A stretch of DNA of 64,000 nt, from NCBI GenBank assembly GCA_015059805.1, contig SUZO01000002.1, positions 120,752 through 184,751 of the forward strand, read 5' to 3'. The notes under the pieces are model-generated. The model was given only the letters and a program-made list of their open reading frames with translations, ran no database searches and had not been told where the DNA came from. Below are positions 25,386 through 34,654 of this stretch, piece after piece (positions within the stretch are counted from its first letter, which is position 1; every line of letters begins with the position of its first letter). The stretch comes from Rikenellaceae bacterium. Lineage in GTDB: Bacteria; Bacteroidota; Bacteroidia; Bacteroidales; Rikenellaceae. The position numbers and the translations under genes were made by a program.

Positions 25386-25748
25386 CTACTCAAGGCGAGC
25401 TCTGACAATCTCTGTAGCCTGCTCAATACTCATAGCTGGAAGGTTACAAATCTCTGTAATGGTACGCCAAACGCGAACCTCCTGCTCTGCAGCCTCACCG
25501 TCAGAGAGAATCATGCAGCCAAGGAGTGCGCAGACAAACGATTTATCCTCTTCAGCCATCGCAGTGACAACATTGCAAGCCTCAATGCCGGTCATTGTAC
25601 GTGCAAGGTCGGCATCCTGCTCATTGACGCCAATAAGTTGCCACATAGAGAAAGAGAAGTCCATCTCTGAGTCCTCAATTTTACCATCTGCAGAGAGGAT
25701 AAAGAAGCTGATGCGGATAATTGCCGCTTTTTGTTCTGAAGTAAACAT
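25386..25748 (-). CDS. TerB-like small helical protein
   Basis: 120 aa, all-helical. Two related halves each carry an SADGK/SDGEA-type acidic loop: FILSADGKIEDSEMDF (residues 17-32) and MILSDGEAAEQEVRVW (near 80-95), the layout of the TerB/DjlA-like fold, where such loops can bind metal. No membrane segment or signal. TerB-like proteins are linked to stress responses and membrane-associated complexes, but a lone copy gives no function. Monocistronic; hairpin terminator at 25070-25101. Confidence 0.6.
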   Translation of the reverse strand: MFTSEQKAAIIRISFFILSADGKIEDSEMDFSFSMWQLIGVNEQDADLARTMTGIEACNVVTAMAEEDKSFVCALLGCMILSDGEAAEQEVRVWRTITEICNLPAMSIEQATEIVRARLE

Positions 25749-25790
25749 TGTATATCCGTTTTAGTTTGATTGTCACAAATATAAGGATTT

Positions 25791-27392
25791 TTATTCAGAA
25801 AGCACCACTTGCTCTGCAATTTTACGAATAACTGCTGCCGTTTTTCTCTTTACACCACAGTCTGAGACTGTTGTTGTAAATGGCTGCTTGTAGATAAGCA
25901 GATAGTTTATGCACGCCTTGAGATATGCCCCCTCGCGGCTCTGATGGCGATTGTCTGTATGCAGAAGTGTTAGATTCTGCGCTCGCCCAATCTTGAAACC
26001 CTCACCTATCGGGCTGATGACAATATCAAACTCTGCAAGTTCAGAGGCGAGCATCTGGGAGCCACGCTGTAGCAGACTGTCTAACCTCTCATAGCTACCA
26101 TAACCTCGATAATCATCATACGGGCATGCCCACGTCTGCTCATAGACAATCTTGCAATTCGGTGAGTATTTGCGTGTTAGCTCGTTAATCGCGCGACTGG
26201 CTTTGAGTATTGACCTATTCTGTGTATCTGCATATTTAGCGGCATTTGGCGATGTATCCTGCAGAAAGGCGTAATCAAAACCACCCTGCATAATCGCCTC
26301 ACGAGAGCGCTCAAGCTGCAGATGCTCCGAAAACTCCTGCCCGCCCTTAACAGAGATCACAGCATCCACTTGATGTCCTTGACTGCGGGCAATCTCCTTA
26401 AACATAAACGGCGTGCCATAGAAGTATGTAAACGAGTTGCCAATAAATAGCATTCGCTTTGTATCAGCAACCTTTGGCGCACTGTTGTATCGTATCAACT
26501 GTAGTGAAACATACTTGCTGTTATCCGTAAGTTTTACCTTGCCATTTCCACCTGTAAGGGCTCGCAGACGCACCTTCACACAACCATTTTCAATAGGTTC
26601 AGAGATGGTAAACGACTGCGCAAAAGAGGTGTTGTGAGCCGAGCGAAAATACTTGTTGTAAAATGAGTAACGTATTGCACTATTATCTTCAGCACACCGC
26701 AGCTCACTTTGGAGACTATTCCAACGCCCCGCATCCCAATACTCAAAAATCCAATATTTTGGAGCATCCTCCTCCATAGCCGTCATCGTGCACATAAAGT
26801 CAAACTGCTCTCCAGCCTCAGCCTTTGCCACTGGCACAGCAAAGAGAAGATAGTCCCCTGCACCTACACCCGCTACAGCCACCCCCTTCTCAGAGGTCGT
26901 TGTCAGTAGATTACCACTCGCACCAACCATAGCAATCATCGCACTGCTACCCTTTGGCGAGCATATACCGCTTGCTTCCCAACTCTCTGCATCATACCTG
27001 CTACCCATCATCCGCACTGGAAAGCCATCAACTATACTCTTTAGATGTGGCGGCTGAGTTATAGCAATCTGCTTCACCTTGCCACTCTTTACCCCCTTCA
27101 GCTCAAGCAGGGCACTACGATAGTCGGTCGTAAGATTCGGCTCTGCCCAAATCTTTACGTTGTGCGACCTCTTTGCCGAGAACATTACATCCCCACCAAC
27201 AACGCCAAGCCACTGCTCAGAAGCAGAGATATAGAACGCCTCACCCTTGCACGAAACCTTAATCGTGTATGGCGTAGCACTCTGACTACTAATCTCAACA
27301 CTCTTCGGCACCTTCGCCACAAGCTCCGCCGCTACTGCCTGATTGCCCATCATGACAACCAACGCCACTATGCAAAATATAAATCGTTTCAT
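25791..27392 (-). CDS. Secreted BACON/DUF4886 SGNH-like protein
   Basis: 533 aa with a signal peptide ending VAA (about residue 22). Residues 25-110 resemble a BACON/Ig-like domain (ISASEQWLGVVGGDVMFSAK). A beta-sandwich-like middle follows, then a C-terminal SGNH-type domain starting RMLFIGNSFTYF, as in DUF4886, with GGFDYAFLQDTSPNA and a closing LLHTDNRHQSREGAYL that supplies Asp and His. Secreted carbohydrate-ester hydrolysis is the likely class. It stands alone 42 bases from the TerB-like gene. Confidence 0.8.
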   Translation of the reverse strand: MKRFIFCIVALVVMMGNQAVAAELVAKVPKSVEISSQSATPYTIKVSCKGEAFYISASEQWLGVVGGDVMFSAKRSHNVKIWAEPNLTTDYRSALLELKGVKSGKVKQIAITQPPHLKSIVDGFPVRMMGSRYDAESWEASGICSPKGSSAMIAMVGASGNLLTTTSEKGVAVAGVGAGDYLLFAVPVAKAEAGEQFDFMCTMTAMEEDAPKYWIFEYWDAGRWNSLQSELRCAEDNSAIRYSFYNKYFRSAHNTSFAQSFTISEPIENGCVKVRLRALTGGNGKVKLTDNSKYVSLQLIRYNSAPKVADTKRMLFIGNSFTYFYGTPFMFKEIARSQGHQVDAVISVKGGQEFSEHLQLERSREAIMQGGFDYAFLQDTSPNAAKYADTQNRSILKASRAINELTRKYSPNCKIVYEQTWACPYDDYRGYGSYERLDSLLQRGSQMLASELAEFDIVISPIGEGFKIGRAQNLTLLHTDNRHQSREGAYLKACINYLLIYKQPFTTTVSDCGVKRKTAAVIRKIAEQVVLSE

Positions 27393-27494
27393 ACTACAAA
27401 GTTATCAATAATATGCAGAAATACAAAAATCAAAGTAGGGAGGTTAATGATAATTTCCCCTAACTTAACTAATCTCCCTAAACTCTCTGTTCTG

Positions 27495-27710
27495 CGTCAA
27501 CCAGCCAACGCTGCGATTAAGCCGAGTGCAACAGCGGTCGCACACCGAAGGTGCAAAAGGCGACAATTGAAAATGGGAGCTTGCTCACAGATTTTCAATT
27601 TCGCATTTTGGGGCATTTATGCCGCGACTGATATTGCCGAGGCGGAGCAGGGTCGGGTTGCCGAAGGCAAGCCAAGACAATTTTTCTCGTTAGCGGAAGT
27701 AAATACCCAT
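27495..27710. repeat. Palindromic repeat element related to those at 24.4-24.9 kb
   Basis: A perfect 10-base stem AATTGAAAAT/ATTTTCAATT (27566-27600) encloses a loop with GGGAGCTTGCTCAC, the reverse complement of the loop text in the 24.4-kb palindromes. Outer arms pair loosely (GGTCGC / GCGAC region), and a GCCGAGGC block recurs in both places. The stem sequences differ while the loop is kept, so the element is a family, not a recent copy. The rest of 27393-27780 shows no gene. Confidence 0.65.
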
Positions 27711-27728
27711 TTTCACAACAAAACAGCA

Positions 27729-27756
27729 AGGTCAGTTCTGAATTCAGAACTGACCT
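27729..27756 (-). terminator. Terminator of rpmH
   Basis: A perfect 28-base palindrome (AGGTCAGTTCTG, AATT, CAGAACTGACCT) 25 bases beyond the rpmH stop, followed on the minus strand by a T-rich stretch. Confidence 0.85.
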
Positions 27757-27780
27757 ATGCTGTTACTTGTAGTTTTTCTA

Positions 27781-27948
27781 CTAGTTGTACTTGAATGTAG
27801 CCTCGTCAGATACAGTCAACTTCTTGCGTCCCTTAGCACGACGCGCTGCCAAAACCTTGCGGCCATTAGCAGTTGCCATTCTCGCACGGAAACCATGCTT
27901 GTTGATTCTCTTGCGACGAGAAGGCTGATAAGTTCTCTTCATTGCCAT
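27781..27948 (-). CDS. rpmH: 50S ribosomal protein L34
   Basis: 55 aa, too short for most gene finders' cut-offs. The reading [20 protein letters not shown] followed by [20 protein letters not shown] is the highly conserved L34 sequence; the last residues form an acidic extension ending FKYN. A start at the second ATG (27942) would give the more usual MKRT beginning. It has a consensus promoter (28011-28041) and a strong terminator, so it is a monocistronic unit; rnpA, often next to rpmH, is not adjacent. Confidence 0.96.
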   Translation of the reverse strand: MAMKRTYQPSRRKRINKHGFRARMATANGRKVLAARRAKGRKKLTVSDEATFKYN

Positions 27949-28010
27949 AGTCGTATCGTTTTTTATTGTTTTATTCCAAATTCACGTCAAGGATATTCCC
28001 TTGCGAGGTG

Positions 28011-28041
28011 CAAAGGTACAACTAAATTTGAAAAGAACAAA
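28011..28041 (-). promoter_or_regulatory. Consensus promoter of rpmH
   Basis: On the minus strand TTTG (28041-28038), 19 bases, TACCTTTG (28018-28011). A perfect housekeeping promoter, with a leader of about 55 bases to the ATG. Confidence 0.85.
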
Positions 28042-28109
28042 TATTTTTGAGAAAAAACTTGAAAAAGTGGTAGTTATCCCCCTCTTTTAGCCTCTCAAAA
28101 TGGTTGTTT

Positions 28110-30089
28110 TTACTTTCTACGCAGATAGTTTCCTATTGTAAATGTTGTTGAATCTCGCAATGTTGGCGTTGTTGCTACAACGGAGTTAAAGCCACTCAGG
28201 GTCAGTGAATCAGTAACAAAAATGCCCTGTGAGCGGTTGTGCATTACTACGCTGTCGCCATTTATGGTAAGTGTCGGCACACCCTGTGAGCAGTAAACCT
28301 TTATCACCTGACGATTTGCCGCCCTAACCTCACGATTTTTACCAACAATGTGCAGAGTGTGGTCGCGCTTATTCCATAACGTGCGATAGAGATAATAGAC
28401 ATCCTTTCTCTTGTTGTGGTCAAAAGATACAAGACCATAGTTTCTAAAACCTCCTGGATGTCGTACCGCTCCGAAGTCAAACATGCTGTTTATCCACACA
28501 CCCCAGAAGAGGGTGTTGTCTATACGAGTCACATACCCCTCATGGAAACGGGTCTGCCAACTCTCTGGAATACGATGCTGACTACTATTTCTGTTCACAA
28601 GCTCCTCGCTATAGTGTCCCGTAGTACCTCCTGCGCCATAACTTACCCCCTGACAGAGGTGGCTCCAGCTACTGCGTAGAGCGCTCTGCCACAAATCAAG
28701 ATCTGCCACATCACCCTTATCCCAGCCAACACTCTGCTGCCAAACAATAAGGTCGGTGATAAAGTTTATATCACCATCCTGGTCGCTACAAGCCACCGTT
28801 GGACGTGAAGGGTCAAGGCTTTTTGCAAGGGCATTTAACTCCTTGATATAGCCCATCAACTCTGGCGAGCGACCCCTCAAGAGCGAGAATATACCCCACA
28901 TCGCCACTGAAGGGTGGTGAATATTCTGTAGAATTATCTCCTTAAGCTGCTGCTTGCCATTTGCCTCAAAAGCTGCAGAGTTGTAGTAGGCAATGTCGCT
29001 CAAAAATGGAGATTGGCTCAGCGGGCTGTCTATCCACACCAACATACCCTCCCTGTCACAAATATCATAAAGATTTGCCGCATGAGGACCCTCAACCGAG
29101 CGAATAGCATTTGCTCCCATGCTACGAATAACCTCTACATCTGCCTTGTAGTCGCTCTCTGTAAGGGCATTACCACTACGCTTGTTGTCGTGAAACAAGT
29201 TTACACCGCGCACAGGGAATTGCTTGCCGTTGATTGTAAGCAAACGCTCTGGGGTTATCTCTATATCCCTAAAGCCGGTGGTCACTGAGACTGTATCTGC
29301 ACCCACCATCACATCTACACGATAGAGTGACGGACGAAAAGTAGACCATAGCTCTGGATTGCCGACAGTAAACGGAACGTTGAGCATCTTACCGTCAATT
29401 TTTGCCTTCACGCTCTTTGTCACCGCCACATATCCATCTGGTGAGACAATGTCAAGCGTCACCTCACAGCTCTGCTCTTTTTTACCCAATAGCGAGATTG
29501 CAATATTTCCCTCAACACTCTCGGTTGTAACCTTTGTTGGGGAGACAATCACACCCTCAGTGCCGTAGTATAACGGTGAAATGGTGGTCTTGCCAGTAAT
29601 TATCAACTCCACATCGCGGTATATTCCGCCATAGTGGTTCTGCTCAGACGATGTAGGCAACAAATCACTACGATATGCATTGCTCACCTCAACGAGCAGA
29701 GTATTCTCCGAGCCATACTGCACCTTGTCGGTAATCTCAAAGGCAAACGCCGTACGACCTCCGAGGTGGTTACCCACATGTGCGCCATTGACAAATACAT
29801 CGGCACTATTCATCACACCACCAAAGCGCAGGAAGAGTCGCTTACCCTGCCACTGCGCCGGCACGAAGAGTGTACGACGGTAGTAGCCCGTTGTCTGTCG
29901 CAAAGAGCCACCCTCCGATAATGCATCGGTATTCCACGTATGAGGAAGGCTGACAAAACGGGCATCATCGCTTGAATTGTCATCCTTAAAGAATAATCTC
30001 CACGAGTTGTTCAATATATATACCTCCCTGGCAGTCAGGGTGGTTATCGCCGCACAAAGGGTCAATAAAAAAACCAAAAATCTCTTCAT
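28110..30089 (-). CDS. Glycoside hydrolase family 2 protein lacking both catalytic glutamates
   Basis: 659 aa with a signal peptide (1-20). Domains: sugar-binding jelly roll (about 30-170, with LPHTWN and GGIYRDVEL), Ig-like domain (175-275), TIM barrel (280-585), and a short C-terminal Ig-like domain. In active relatives the acid/base region reads WG-x-x-N-E after HPS; here it is HHPSVAMWGIFSLLRG, with Ser402-Leu403 in place of Asn-Glu. The nucleophile region, normally GISEYGAG, reads GVSYGAGG (481-488) with the Glu deleted. The frame is otherwise intact. It is therefore probably a carbohydrate-binding or regulatory pseudoenzyme. Alone on its transcript, -7 box TACCTTTG at 30115-30108. Confidence 0.85.
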   Translation of the reverse strand: MKRFLVFLLTLCAAITTLTAREVYILNNSWRLFFKDDNSSDDARFVSLPHTWNTDALSEGGSLRQTTGYYRRTLFVPAQWQGKRLFLRFGGVMNSADVFVNGAHVGNHLGGRTAFAFEITDKVQYGSENTLLVEVSNAYRSDLLPTSSEQNHYGGIYRDVELIITGKTTISPLYYGTEGVIVSPTKVTTESVEGNIAISLLGKKEQSCEVTLDIVSPDGYVAVTKSVKAKIDGKMLNVPFTVGNPELWSTFRPSLYRVDVMVGADTVSVTTGFRDIEITPERLLTINGKQFPVRGVNLFHDNKRSGNALTESDYKADVEVIRSMGANAIRSVEGPHAANLYDICDREGMLVWIDSPLSQSPFLSDIAYYNSAAFEANGKQQLKEIILQNIHHPSVAMWGIFSLLRGRSPELMGYIKELNALAKSLDPSRPTVACSDQDGDINFITDLIVWQQSVGWDKGDVADLDLWQSALRSSWSHLCQGVSYGAGGTTGHYSEELVNRNSSQHRIPESWQTRFHEGYVTRIDNTLFWGVWINSMFDFGAVRHPGGFRNYGLVSFDHNKRKDVYYLYRTLWNKRDHTLHIVGKNREVRAANRQVIKVYCSQGVPTLTINGDSVVMHNRSQGIFVTDSLTLSGFNSVVATTPTLRDSTTFTIGNYLRRK

Positions 30090-30164
30090 ACTCCTCTTAA
30101 TTTGCTACAAAGGTAGGAAATTGTCAAAAAAAATACTAACTTCGTGCGATTAAATAGTGAAGTT

Positions 30165-30653
30165 ATGAACATTTTTGACATCATTACCCTTATATTTGCG
30201 CTCCTTGCAATCATAAACGGATGGCGCAAAGGTTTTATTTCGCAGCTATGCTCACTTGTCGGTATTGTCGGTGGTATTGCCTTAGCAATCGCCTTTGGTG
30301 CGGAGGTTGGCGCAATGTTTGGCATAGATGCATCCTATCAAAAGCCTGTTGGCTTTATCATCACCTTTATCGTAGCCTCTATTGCAGCCTCTCTTGTTGC
30401 AAAACTTATCGGTTCACTCTTCTCTGCAATCGGTTTAGGAGGACTCAACACCCTGCTTGGAGTTGTTCTCTCGCTACTAAAGTACGCCCTTATTCTGAGT
30501 GTGCTATTTGTCGCCTTTAGCAAACTTAATGCAGAGGTTAAACTTGTTGAGGCACGCCACTTTAATGAGTCAAAGAGCTACAAACCTATCTCAGCACTCT
30601 CTGGCAAGGCTTTAGATTGGTTTAATACCTTCACAAAGGAGATTGAGCAATGA
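30165..30653 (+). CDS. CvpA-family membrane protein
   Basis: 162 aa from ATG 30165 (upstream codons of the frame are non-AUG or unlikely). Starts NIFDIITLIFALLAIINGWR-KGF, the usual CvpA opening, with four hydrophobic segments and a cytoplasmic tail. Family members are linked to colicin V export and envelope homeostasis; no precise role is known. Its TGA overlaps the rsgA ATG, so the two are translationally coupled. Confidence 0.8.
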   Translation: MNIFDIITLIFALLAIINGWRKGFISQLCSLVGIVGGIALAIAFGAEVGAMFGIDASYQKPVGFIITFIVASIAASLVAKLIGSLFSAIGLGGLNTLLGVVLSLLKYALILSVLFVAFSKLNAEVKLVEARHFNESKSYKPISALSGKALDWFNTFTKEIEQ

Positions 30654-31570
30654 CAAAACAGGGTCTTGTTATTCAGGCTACAGGTAGCTGGTATCAGGTT
30701 GTGTGTGGTGATGAATCACTGAGCTGTCGTATCCGCGGAAAATTGCGCCTTAAGGGTGTACGCTCAACCAACCCCGTTGTTGTTGGTGATATAGTATGCC
30801 TTGAGTGCGACAGCTCTGGTGAGTGGGTTATCTACGACATCGTTCCGCGCCGCAATTATATCATTCGCCGCGCCTCAAACCTCTCTAAGGAGTCACATAT
30901 CATCGCTGCAAATATAGACCAAGCGCTTATCGTTGTCACTCTTACCCAGCCACAGACAGCACTTGAGTTCGTGGACCGCTTCCTAATTACCTGCGAGGCG
31001 TATAAGGTTCCTGTGACCATTCTGCTGGCAAAGATAGACCTTTTGGAGTCAAATCCTGAGGCTATATCTGAGTTCCACGCTATCTACCAGAGCGCAGGTT
31101 ACCGCATCATTGACATTTCTGCCACCGAAGGCATCGGCGTTGATGAGGTTAAAGCTATTCTTAAGGGCAAGACAACCCTTGTATCGGGCAACTCTGGCGT
31201 TGGCAAGTCTACCCTTATTGGCAAGATAGACCCAGCGCTTGATATACGCACTGGCGAGATCTCTGAGAGCTTCCATAAGGGCAAACACACAACCACCTTC
31301 TCTACTATGTATCCTCTTGGCGAGGGTGGCTATATTATTGATACTCCAGGCATTAAGGGCTTTGGACTTATTGAGATTGAGGATAAAGAGCTGTGGCACT
31401 ACTTCCCAGAGATGATTGCCACCGCGGGCAGCTGCCGCTTCTATAACTGCACCCATACCCACGAGCCAGGCTGCGCTGTTGTGGAGGCTGTAAAGGATGG
31501 TCAGATTGCCTACTCTCGTTACGAGAGCTACCTAAAAATTTTGGATGACGATGACAAATATAGAAAATGA
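30650..31570 (+). CDS. rsgA: Ribosome small-subunit GTPase RsgA
   Basis: 306 aa. N-terminal OB-fold (about 1-65), then a circularly permuted GTPase: G4-like VTILLAKIDLL, the P-loop VSGNSGVGKSTL, the switch region KGKHTTTFSTMY and DTPGIKGFGL. The zinc knuckle CRFYNCTHTHEPGC closes the protein. It helps 30S subunit maturation. Second gene of the cvpA-rsgA-trmH-DUF4954 operon; the next start lies inside its last codons. Confidence 0.94.
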   Translation: MTKQGLVIQATGSWYQVVCGDESLSCRIRGKLRLKGVRSTNPVVVGDIVCLECDSSGEWVIYDIVPRRNYIIRRASNLSKESHIIAANIDQALIVVTLTQPQTALEFVDRFLITCEAYKVPVTILLAKIDLLESNPEAISEFHAIYQSAGYRIIDISATEGIGVDEVKAILKGKTTLVSGNSGVGKSTLIGKIDPALDIRTGEISESFHKGKHTTTFSTMYPLGEGGYIIDTPGIKGFGLIEIEDKELWHYFPEMIATAGSCRFYNCTHTHEPGCAVVEAVKDGQIAYSRYESYLKILDDDDKYRK

Positions 31571-32243
31571 TAACATAGCGGAGCTAAAACGCCAGATAGA
31601 GTATCTGTCGCAGTTTATACTTCCAGAGCGCTTTGAGACACTCTCGCGCACCGTTAGTAGTCGCACTAAGTATATGACTCTTGTGGCGGAAAATATGTTT
31701 CATCCGCAAAATGCCAGCGCCCTTGTGCGCCACTGCGAGGCATTTGGTGTGCAGACACTCCATACAGTGCAGACCTTCTGCCGCTTCAACCCAAATGTTG
31801 ATATTGTCCGCGGCACAGATAAGTGGATAGATATGTACCACCACTCCTCTACTGCCGAGGCTCTGCAGCACCTTAAGTGCGAGGGCTACCGCATTGTCGC
31901 CACCTCACCCCACTACCAGAGCTGCACCCCAGAGAGCTTTGATGTAACAAAGGGCAAGTTTGCCATTGTTATGGGCACAGAGAAGACGGGCATAAGTGAC
32001 GAGGTTATGGCTGCAGCAGATGAGTTTCTGAAAATTCCCATGTGTGGCATGGTTGAGAGCCTTAATGTCTCCGCTTGCGCCGCAATTATCATCTATATGC
32101 TCTCTGAGCGCATGCGCCACGAGGTTAATGGTTGGCAGATGACAGAGGCTGAGCAGATTACAACACTTTACCACTGGATGATTCATAGCGTCAAAGATGC
32201 TCGTCCACTACTTGAGAGAGGAGGTTTTATATGCAGAGATTAA
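31545..32243 (+). CDS. trmH: TrmH-type RNA 2'-O-methyltransferase
   Basis: 232 aa (or 230 from the second ATG at 31551). SPOUT-family blocks are clear: NASALVRHCEAFGVQTLH, the VMGTEKTGISDEV loop, and the knot motif IPMCGMVESLNVSACAAI. This matches tRNA (guanosine-18-2'-O) methyltransferase TrmH more than RlmB. It overlaps rsgA by 26 bases and the DUF4954 gene by 13 bases. Confidence 0.85.
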   Translation: MTMTNIENDNIAELKRQIEYLSQFILPERFETLSRTVSSRTKYMTLVAENMFHPQNASALVRHCEAFGVQTLHTVQTFCRFNPNVDIVRGTDKWIDMYHHSSTAEALQHLKCEGYRIVATSPHYQSCTPESFDVTKGKFAIVMGTEKTGISDEVMAAADEFLKIPMCGMVESLNVSACAAIIIYMLSERMRHEVNGWQMTEAEQITTLYHWMIHSVKDARPLLERGGFICRD

Positions 32244-33937
32244 CAGAGCAGCAGATTGCAACCCTTTCTGCCGCTGCAAATAGTGCTGAAAATTGGCAGA
32301 ATATCCTTGTTTCAGAGGACTTTGACCCCACAAAGGTGCGCAGTTGCCACTTTGAGGGGGTTGTTGAGATTGAGGGTGGCACGACCCTTATAGGCTCAAC
32401 AATCTGCAACTACCATATCGGTGCTAATAGCCATATTGAGTCCGTAACGCGCCTTGAGTGTCGCACAGCAAGTAGTTTTGGCAATGGTGTTAGCGTGGCT
32501 GCAGTGAACGAAAATGGTGGCCGCTCCGTTATTATATATAATGAGCTGACAGCACAGACGGCATATATTGTCGCTATGTATCGCCACCGCAAGGATATTG
32601 TTGAGGCATCAAATAGTTTTGCTCGTCACTACGCTCTGTTGTTGCACAAGAATATTGGTACTATTGGCAAAAATTGCAAGATTATCGGAACAAAGTTTGT
32701 CCGCGAGGTCAATATGGAGGATAACACAACTATTGAGGGTGCTTCTCTTGTTCAGAACGGCACGTTGCTCTCAGGTGCATATATCGGCGTAGATGTTAAG
32801 GCGGTAGACTTTATCGCTGCCCAGAACTCAACTATCGACTGCGGAGCAATCGTTGACCGCTGCTTTATTGGCGAGGATAGCATACTTACTAAGGGATTCT
32901 CAGCCGTAAACTCGCTAATCTTTGCAGGTGCACACCTTGAGCATGGCGAGTGCTGCGCAATCTTCGCAGGACCATATGTCGTCTCACACCATAAGTCATC
33001 ACTACTTATTGCCGGTATGTTCTCATTCCTCAATGCTGGCAGTGGCACAAACCAGAGCAACCACCTCTTTAAGTGTGGAGCTATCCACCAGGCAGTACAC
33101 CGCCGAGGTTGTAAGTTCGGTAGCAACGGATATGTTATGAACCCCGCTGCCGAGGGCGAATATACCACAATCTTGGGTCGCCACACAAAACACCACGATA
33201 CATCAGCCTTTCCGTTCAGCTATCTAATTGAGAATCAGGGTATCTCACTGCTTATGCCAGGCTTTGCGCTGCGTAGTTACGGCATTGTGCGCGATATAGA
33301 GAAGTGGAGAACAAGAGATAATCGCAAATTCCGCCGCGACATTATCTCTTACGACGAGTACAATCCATATATCACCTCAAAGGTGATGAAGGCTATTGAA
33401 CTACTTGAGGCTCAACTCGCCGAAAATAGTGAGCAGTGGCACTATAACAACACCCTCATCAAGCGAGGCGTAGCACAGCGCGGACTTGCTCTGTACAAGA
33501 GCTATCTCACAGCCGCTCTCGGCGCAATGCTTAGCGTCGGAAAAGCTGACCAGTTGGCAATAAGTTCTGTTACCGACAAGTGGGTAGACCTTGCGGGACA
33601 ATATGTCTCAGGGGAGTGGTTAGAGAAGGTGTTAGAGAGTAGCTCCTCAGCCACCCATATTGAAGCCGCCCTTCTTGACCACCACAAACGATTTGATAAC
33701 TTTGCCTATAGCTGGGCAGTGTCAGCCCTCTCAAAACTATTGGGTCGTGTCGCTGAAATAGAGGATATTGCCGCAGCCGTTGTGGCAGGTAAAGAGGCTC
33801 ACGAGGCTATGCGACGAGTAACCGACGCCGATAGGCTGTCAGATATCGGAGCGCCAATGAGCGTAGGCTATGGCACAGACTCAGATGATGAGGCAGTTCG
33901 CTGGGCAGACTTCTGCGCTGTTCACGGCTTAGAATAA
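32231..33937 (+). CDS. DUF4954 protein with left-handed beta-helix
   Basis: 568 aa. Residues 45-330 are a run of hexapeptide-type repeats (for example GTTLIGSTICNYHIG, GALIVDRCFIGEDS-like turns) forming a left-handed beta-helix, as in acyl- and nucleotidyl-transferases. The C-terminal 230 residues are helical. DUF4954 is common in Bacteroidetes and has no firm function; sugar-nucleotide metabolism is suggested by the helix only. Last gene of the cvpA operon; its end overlaps the end of recO by 9 bases, tail to tail. Confidence 0.85.
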   Translation: MQRLTEQQIATLSAAANSAENWQNILVSEDFDPTKVRSCHFEGVVEIEGGTTLIGSTICNYHIGANSHIESVTRLECRTASSFGNGVSVAAVNENGGRSVIIYNELTAQTAYIVAMYRHRKDIVEASNSFARHYALLLHKNIGTIGKNCKIIGTKFVREVNMEDNTTIEGASLVQNGTLLSGAYIGVDVKAVDFIAAQNSTIDCGAIVDRCFIGEDSILTKGFSAVNSLIFAGAHLEHGECCAIFAGPYVVSHHKSSLLIAGMFSFLNAGSGTNQSNHLFKCGAIHQAVHRRGCKFGSNGYVMNPAAEGEYTTILGRHTKHHDTSAFPFSYLIENQGISLLMPGFALRSYGIVRDIEKWRTRDNRKFRRDIISYDEYNPYITSKVMKAIELLEAQLAENSEQWHYNNTLIKRGVAQRGLALYKSYLTAALGAMLSVGKADQLAISSVTDKWVDLAGQYVSGEWLEKVLESSSSATHIEAALLDHHKRFDNFAYSWAVSALSKLLGRVAEIEDIAAAVVAGKEAHEAMRRVTDADRLSDIGAPMSVGYGTDSDDEAVRWADFCAVHGLE

Positions 33938-34654
33938 CTGCTGCAAGATACTGATAGACTGCACTTTGCGTATAGCGTCAAGGTGCAGAGCGTAGTAGTC
34001 TGTAAGGGCATGTAGCATATCTACACGCTGCGCACGGTTGAGTCCAATCTCGCCAAGATACTGAACATCACACTCAATAAGGTCATTTAGCAACTGCGCA
34101 TACTCGCGGTTGTAGAACTTATTGTGTGCTGGCTCTAAATGCGTATATAACCCCTCTCGCATATCAAAGAAGCTATCCTTTGTATACTCATTTCCAGGTG
34201 CAAAGCCTAAGAAACGGCTTATATTTGCCAAAAACCAGAGGTGGAAGTTCGCCACCCCCTCGTCAATAGCATCCAACGCCTCAATGCTACCATATACAAA
34301 GTCAAAGAGGGGGCTATTTGCCTCACTCTCGCCAATAAGACGGTAGAGCACCTCCGCCATAAATAGGGCAATGGTCGATTTACGAATATCATAAGGGGTA
34401 CTCTGCAGAACTATACTGCTCTGCACATCTTTTAGACGATGCAGTTCGCTCTTGTCCGAGATAATACCCTCAAATTGCAATGCAAACAGTGGCTGATAGT
34501 ATGCAAGTTTACTCCCGCGACCCTTCCCAGAGCCTAACCCCTGCACAATATAGCTCTGACGACCAAAGGTGTCGGTGAGCATATTTACAATCACCGCCTT
34601 GTCGCCATACTTTACCGTGCCAAGCACTATTCCACGCGCCTTGTAACTCCTCAT
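33929..34654 (-). CDS. recO: DNA repair protein RecO
   Basis: 241 aa. N-terminal OB-fold MRSYKARGIVLGTVKYGDKAVIVNML and YIVQGLGSGKG, followed by a helical domain. The zinc-finger cysteines of longer RecO proteins are absent, as in most Bacteroidetes. It loads RecA onto SSB-coated DNA with RecR. Its ATG overlaps the xerD stop by 4 bases. Confidence 0.9.
   Translation of the reverse strand: MRSYKARGIVLGTVKYGDKAVIVNMLTDTFGRQSYIVQGLGSGKGRGSKLAYYQPLFALQFEGIISDKSELHRLKDVQSSIVLQSTPYDIRKSTIALFMAEVLYRLIGESEANSPLFDFVYGSIEALDAIDEGVANFHLWFLANISRFLGFAPGNEYTKDSFFDMREGLYTHLEPAHNKFYNREYAQLLNDLIECDVQYLGEIGLNRAQRVDMLHALTDYYALHLDAIRKVQSISILQQLF

Noticed and set aside
28110..30089. Sequencing error as the cause of the missing GH2 glutamates
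   Set aside because: One site is an in-frame single-codon loss and the other a two-residue substitution, without frame disturbance; two such errors at exactly both sites are unlikely.
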